Source of the DNA: Pseudomonadota bacterium
GTDB taxonomy: Bacteria; Pseudomonadota; Alphaproteobacteria; Azospirillales; Azospirillaceae
Length of the DNA stretch: 16,403 bases
Direction: 5' to 3'
NCBI GenBank assembly: GCA_023423695.1
Contig: JAFAFA010000090.1
Span: 1 to 16,403, forward strand
Shown: piece after piece, positions 13,913 through 16,403 of the stretch
Numbering within the stretch: the stretch's first letter is position 1
How the letters are laid out: each line of letters starts with the position of its first letter
Program-made: the position numbers and the translations under genes
The notes under the pieces: model-generated
Database searches by the model: none
Seen by the model: the letters and a program-made list of their open reading frames with translations, nothing else
Told to the model about the DNA's origin: nothing

Positions 13913-15214
13913 ATGGAATGGTACACCGCGTTTCTGCTGCTTGCCGGCGGCCTTGTCTTGGCGATGGCCAGCAACATCCCCGTCGCTTTCGCCTTCGGAA
14001 TCATCAATATCGTCGCCGCCTATTTCCTGTTCGGATCGGTGGAGGCGCTGTCCTTCGTCGTCCATGCCTCCTTCTCCAGCGTCGCCAGCATCCATCTGAC
14101 GGCGATCCCCTTCTTCCTGCTGATGGGGACGATCTTCGTCCGCACCGGGCTGAGCAGCGTCGTGCTGGACGCGGTCGATCGCATCCTGTCCGGCGTGCGG
14201 GCATCGGGTTGCTACGTCGCGATCGGCAGCGGGGCGCTTTACGGTGCGCTGATGGGGGCGAGCGTCGCCTCCACCGCGGTGATGGGAGCGACCATGGTCG
14301 GCGACCTGCGGCGGCGCGGCTATGACAACACGCTGGCCATGGGTCCGATCATCGGATCGGGCACGCTGGCCAACCTGATCCCGCCGAGCCTCGGGGCCGT
14401 GCTGATCGGCAGCCTCGCCGGCATTCCCATCGCCGACCTGCTGATTGCCGGAGTCGGTCCGGCCATCGTCGTCATCCTGCTGTTCTGCAGCTACATTGCC
14501 ATCAAGGCGCGCCGCTTTACTGGCGTGCTGGCGGAGGTGCCGGCGACTCTGCGCGTACGGCTCGGCGGGGTGCTGCTGCTGCTGCCGATGATCGTGCCGG
14601 TGTTCTTCGTCACCGGGGTGATCTATCTGGGGGTGGCGACTCCGACCGAGGCGTCGGCGACCGGGGCGTTCGCGACCTTTGTCGTCGCCGCCGCCTATGG
14701 CCGGATGAACTGGCGTGTCTTCAACGAAAGCCTGATGGACGCCCTGGAGATCGCGGCGATGATCATGCTGATCGTCGCCAGTTCCAAGGCCTACAGCCAG
14801 ATCCTGGCGATCACCGGGATCGCACCGGGTTTCGCCGAGTTTCTGGCGGGCGTGACCAGTTCCCCCACCGTCGCGGTGCTGATCGTTCTGCTGATCGCGT
14901 TGGTACTGGGCTGTTTCATGGATCAGACTTCCGTCATCTTCGTCACCATTCCCTTGGTGATCAACGCCATCCAGACCCTGGGGGTCGAGCCGGTGTGGTT
15001 CGGTGTGCTGTTCTCGATGATCGTTGGCATCGGCGGCATCACGCCACCCTTCGGCCTCAACCTGTTCGCGCTGAAGGCGGTGGCGCCGCCGGACATCAGC
15101 ATGGGCGAAATCTACCGGATCTGCGGTCCCTACGTCGTCCTGGAACTGCTGGCGGTCGGGGTCGTGCTCGCCTTTCCCGGGATCGTCTCCGTATTGGTCA
15201 CGGCCATGCGCTGA
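13913..15214 (+). CDS. dctM: TRAP transporter large permease subunit, DctM family
   Basis: The 433-residue protein is almost wholly hydrophobic, with about 12 helices. Family motifs are IPFFLLMGTIFVRTGL near residues 64-79, GALYGALMGASVASTAVMGA near 105-124, GTLANLIPPSLGAVLIGSLA near 149-168, and a late GIGGITPPFGLNLFALKAVA. It is the Na+-driven translocation subunit that works with DctQ and the binding protein. GGGAGGGAT precedes the ATG. It is the last gene of the Rieske-HyuAB-TRAP series; the insertion sequence starts about 100 bases after its stop. Confidence 0.94.
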   Translation: MEWYTAFLLLAGGLVLAMASNIPVAFAFGIINIVAAYFLFGSVEALSFVVHASFSSVASIHLTAIPFFLLMGTIFVRTGLSSVVLDAVDRILSGVRASGCYVAIGSGALYGALMGASVASTAVMGATMVGDLRRRGYDNTLAMGPIIGSGTLANLIPPSLGAVLIGSLAGIPIADLLIAGVGPAIVVILLFCSYIAIKARRFTGVLAEVPATLRVRLGGVLLLLPMIVPVFFVTGVIYLGVATPTEASATGAFATFVVAAAYGRMNWRVFNESLMDALEIAAMIMLIVASSKAYSQILAITGIAPGFAEFLAGVTSSPTVAVLIVLLIALVLGCFMDQTSVIFVTIPLVINAIQTLGVEPVWFGVLFSMIVGIGGITPPFGLNLFALKAVAPPDISMGEIYRICGPYVVLELLAVGVVLAFPGIVSVLVTAMR

Positions 15215-15256
15215 CCGGTACCGCTCAGAGCAGCGTTGGTTCTGATGGGATGGACG

Positions 15257-15291
15257 CCCCTGTTTCTGGTGAGTGACACCACCTGAAGGGG
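15257..15291. other. Imperfect hairpin after the TRAP operon
   Basis: An inner stem TGGTG-AGTGA-CACCA (15267-15281) is enclosed by an outer CCCCT/AGGGG pairing (15257-15261 with 15287-15291), with an internal loop between. It lies 43 bases after the DctM stop and before the IS end. There is no T-tract, so an intrinsic terminator is doubtful. It could be part of a transcript end or a relic of another mobile element. Confidence 0.3.
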
Positions 15292-15317
15292 TCGGCTCTC
15301 AACGGATATGGAGATCC

Positions 15318-15338
15318 GGTACCGTCAACTTGTTAACC
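15318..15338 (+). repeat. Left terminal inverted repeat of the IS6-family element
   Basis: It starts GGTACCGTCAACTTGTTAAC. It resembles the right end (reverse complement) and also the left end of the second IS at 16277, which starts GGTTCCGTCAGCC. Confidence 0.7.
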
Positions 15339-15378
15339 ACCCAGTTGCCGGGGCGGGCCGTGCGGGGTATGGGACGGC

Positions 15379-16092
15379 ATGACGACGCGCCCCGATCCCC
15401 GCTACGCCGGCTACCGCTATCCCGCCGAGATCATTGCGACGGCGGTCTGGCTGTACTTCCGCTTTCCGCTCAGCCTGCGGATGGTCGAGGAACTGCTGGC
15501 GGCTCGCGGCATCACCGTGAGTTACGAGACGGTGCGCCAATGGGCTCGGAAGTTTGGCCCCGAGATCGCTACCCGGTTGCGCCGACGGGTGCCGCGCCGG
15601 GGCGACAAGTGGCACCTCGACGAAGTGGTCCTGACCATCGGCGGCCGCAAACATCACCTGTGGCGGGCCGTCGACCAGGACGGCTTTGTGCTCGACGTGC
15701 TGGTCCAGAGCCGGCGCGATACCAGGGCGGCCAAGCGTTTGCTGCGCAAGCTTCTGAAGGCTCAGGGCCGGCCGCCGCGGGTGCTGATCACCGACAAGCT
15801 GAAGTCCTACGCCGCCGCCAAGCGGGCGATCATGCCGGGGGTGGAGCACCGCCAGCACAAGGGGCTGAACAACCGGGCCGAAAACTCGCATCAGCCGACC
15901 CGACGGCGAGAGCGCCAGATGAAGCGCTTCAAGTCGCCATATCAGGTCCAGCGGTTTCTCTCCATCCACGATCCCGTTGCCAATCTCTTCCACCTTCGCC
16001 GAGACCAGCGACCCGTCGCCGACTACCGTGCCGTCCGCGCCCAGGCTTTCGAGGCTTGGGCGGAGGTCGCCGGCGCCCGGCTCGCGGCGTAA
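15379..16092 (+). CDS. IS6-family transposase (DDE)
   Basis: The 237-residue protein begins with a helical DNA-binding part (FPLSLRMVEELLAARGITVSYETVRQWARKFG, about residues 29-60). The DDE catalytic domain follows: D81 in WHLDEV, D139 in VLITDKLKSY, and E168 in NNRAENSHQPTRRRER. The KGLNNRAENSHQPTRRRE segment is a clear mark of IS6-type transposases. The frame is intact and the length is usual, so the element may still be active. No strong ribosome-binding site precedes the ATG. IS6 elements move by replicative or copy-in cointegrate formation. Confidence 0.95.
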   Translation: MTTRPDPRYAGYRYPAEIIATAVWLYFRFPLSLRMVEELLAARGITVSYETVRQWARKFGPEIATRLRRRVPRRGDKWHLDEVVLTIGGRKHHLWRAVDQDGFVLDVLVQSRRDTRAAKRLLRKLLKAQGRPPRVLITDKLKSYAAAKRAIMPGVEHRQHKGLNNRAENSHQPTRRRERQMKRFKSPYQVQRFLSIHDPVANLFHLRRDQRPVADYRAVRAQAFEAWAEVAGARLAA

Positions 16093-16144
16093 CATTGGGC
16101 CTCGCTGGCGACGCTGGCTTCCGCCGCGCCCTTCGTTGGCCACA

Positions 16145-16166
16145 GGTCAATCAACTTGACGATGCC
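16145..16166 (-). repeat. Right terminal inverted repeat of the IS6-family element
   Basis: On the minus strand it starts GGCATCGTCAAGTTGATTGA. It pairs with the left end at 13 of the first 17 positions. The last bases also read in frame into the RTX fragment, so the border to that fragment is approximate. Confidence 0.65.
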
Positions 16167-16276
16167 CTGTACGGGGGTGCTGGCGACGACACCTACTATG
16201 TCGGTGCAGGCGACATCATTGTAGAAGCGTCGGGCGAAGGCACCGACACCGCCATCCTCTCTGGCACATGGACTGG
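16167..16276 (+). pseudogene. Fragment of an RTX (hemolysin-type calcium-binding repeat) protein gene
   Basis: The 110 bases between the two insertion sequences encode LYGGAGDDTYYVGAGDIIVE followed by ASGEGTDTAILSGTW. This is the pattern of a GGxGxDxxx nonapeptide repeat with the usual DTYxV...GD.IVE..GEGTDT continuation found near the C-terminal part of secreted RTX adhesins and enzymes. No start, no stop of its own and no secretion signal remain. The flanking elements cut it on both sides, so it is a relic. Some of the gene may survive on the other side of a rearrangement elsewhere in the genome. Confidence 0.75.
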
Positions 16277-16403
16277 GGTTCCGTCAGCCCTCGCGCCATC
16301 TTGCTCGTAACCGTGGGGCTGACGTAGAGGATCACCTCCCCTCTGGAGGAGTATGGATGCGTTGCCCGCACTGCCACTCGACCGCAACCTCGGAGCGTTC
16401 GGA
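16277..16403 (+). mobile_element. Left end of a second insertion sequence, probably IS6-related (partial)
   Basis: GGTTCCGTCAGCC at 16277-16289 closely resembles the left end of the complete element (GGTACCGTCAACT; 10 of the first 12 bases agree). It lies about 80 bases before a transposase-like start codon with a GGAGGA ribosome-binding site. The element runs off the window. The assignment rests on the end similarity and the N-terminal zinc ribbon of its gene. Confidence 0.55.
16357..16403 (+). CDS. Transposase N-terminus with zinc-ribbon start (partial)
   Basis: Fifteen codons are visible, reading MRCPHCHSTATSERS. The CPHC pair is half of a zinc ribbon, as found at the start of a large group of transposases related to IS6-type elements. 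GGAGGA (16345-16350) stands six bases upstream. An overlapping ATG at 16353 opens another frame without recognisable content. The call depends on position within the IS as much as on this short peptide. Confidence 0.5.
   Translation, partial: MRCPHCHSTATSERS

Larger units (their letters stand above)
15318..16166 (+). mobile_element. Complete IS6-family insertion sequence, about 849 bp
   Basis: The element is bounded by imperfect terminal inverted repeats. The left end starts GGTACCGTCAACTTGTT at 15318. The right end, read on the minus strand from 16166, starts GGCATCGTCAAGTTGAT. Thirteen of these 17 positions agree. The single transposase gene occupies most of the interior, and the total size fits the family (roughly 0.7-0.9 kb). 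The eight bases on either side (GGAGATCC on the left, CTGTACGG on the right) do not match, so no target duplication is seen. The exact right boundary could be a few bases off. Confidence 0.8.

Noticed and set aside
15310..16174. An 8-bp target duplication around the IS6-family element
   Set aside because: The flanks GGAGATCC and CTGTACGG differ.
1..16403. tRNA, rRNA, CRISPR arrays, riboswitches
   Set aside because: No cloverleaf-like sequence, rRNA motif, regularly spaced direct repeats or recognisable riboswitch core was seen on either strand.

Overview
The window is about two-thirds G+C with strong G/C third-position bias, and its proteins look alphaproteobacterial. An Azospirillum-like Rhodospirillales replicon is my best guess, from general impression only. 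It carries an accessory catabolic island for an aromatic or heteroaromatic acid, bounded on the right by insertion sequences. The substrate cannot be named from sequence alone.

Layout. On the minus strand at the left are the 5' end of a Rieske oxygenase gene (1-125), a periplasmic ABC-type substrate-binding protein (148-1116) and a phthalate-dioxygenase-type reductase (1376-2347). From 2584 all genes are on the plus strand: a TauE/SafE membrane protein, a Gfo/Idh/MocA dehydrogenase, a MarR-family regulator and a DHA2-type MFS exporter (to 6811). A second operon starts at 7018: a full-length Rieske oxygenase, HyuA- and HyuB-like hydantoinase/oxoprolinase subunits, and a three-part TRAP transporter (to 15214). 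The right end holds a complete IS6-family element (15318-16166), a fragment of an RTX calcium-binding-repeat gene, and the start of a second, related IS (16277 onward).

How it may work. The TRAP system and the ABC-type binding protein would import the substrate. A Rieske oxygenase, fed electrons by the FMN/[2Fe-2S] reductase, would hydroxylate it. The Gfo/Idh/MocA enzyme could oxidise a cis-dihydrodiol, as its relatives do in the phthalate 4,5-dioxygenase pathway. HyuAB would open a lactam/imide ring or carry out a related ATP-dependent step. The MFS and TauE proteins would export product, sulfite or a toxic intermediate. No ring-cleavage dioxygenase or decarboxylase is present, so the pathway must continue elsewhere.

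The main discovery is a regulon visible in the DNA. Four copies of a palindrome with consensus CTTAGANNTCTAAG (centres near 1311, 2468, 6813 and 6870) occupy the three intergenic control regions of the cluster. Two of the three promoters, in front of the two operons that carry Rieske paralogues, also share a 25-bp element (21/25 identical) at nearly the same distance from an identical operator. The MarR-family protein encoded inside the cluster is the obvious candidate ligand-responsive repressor.
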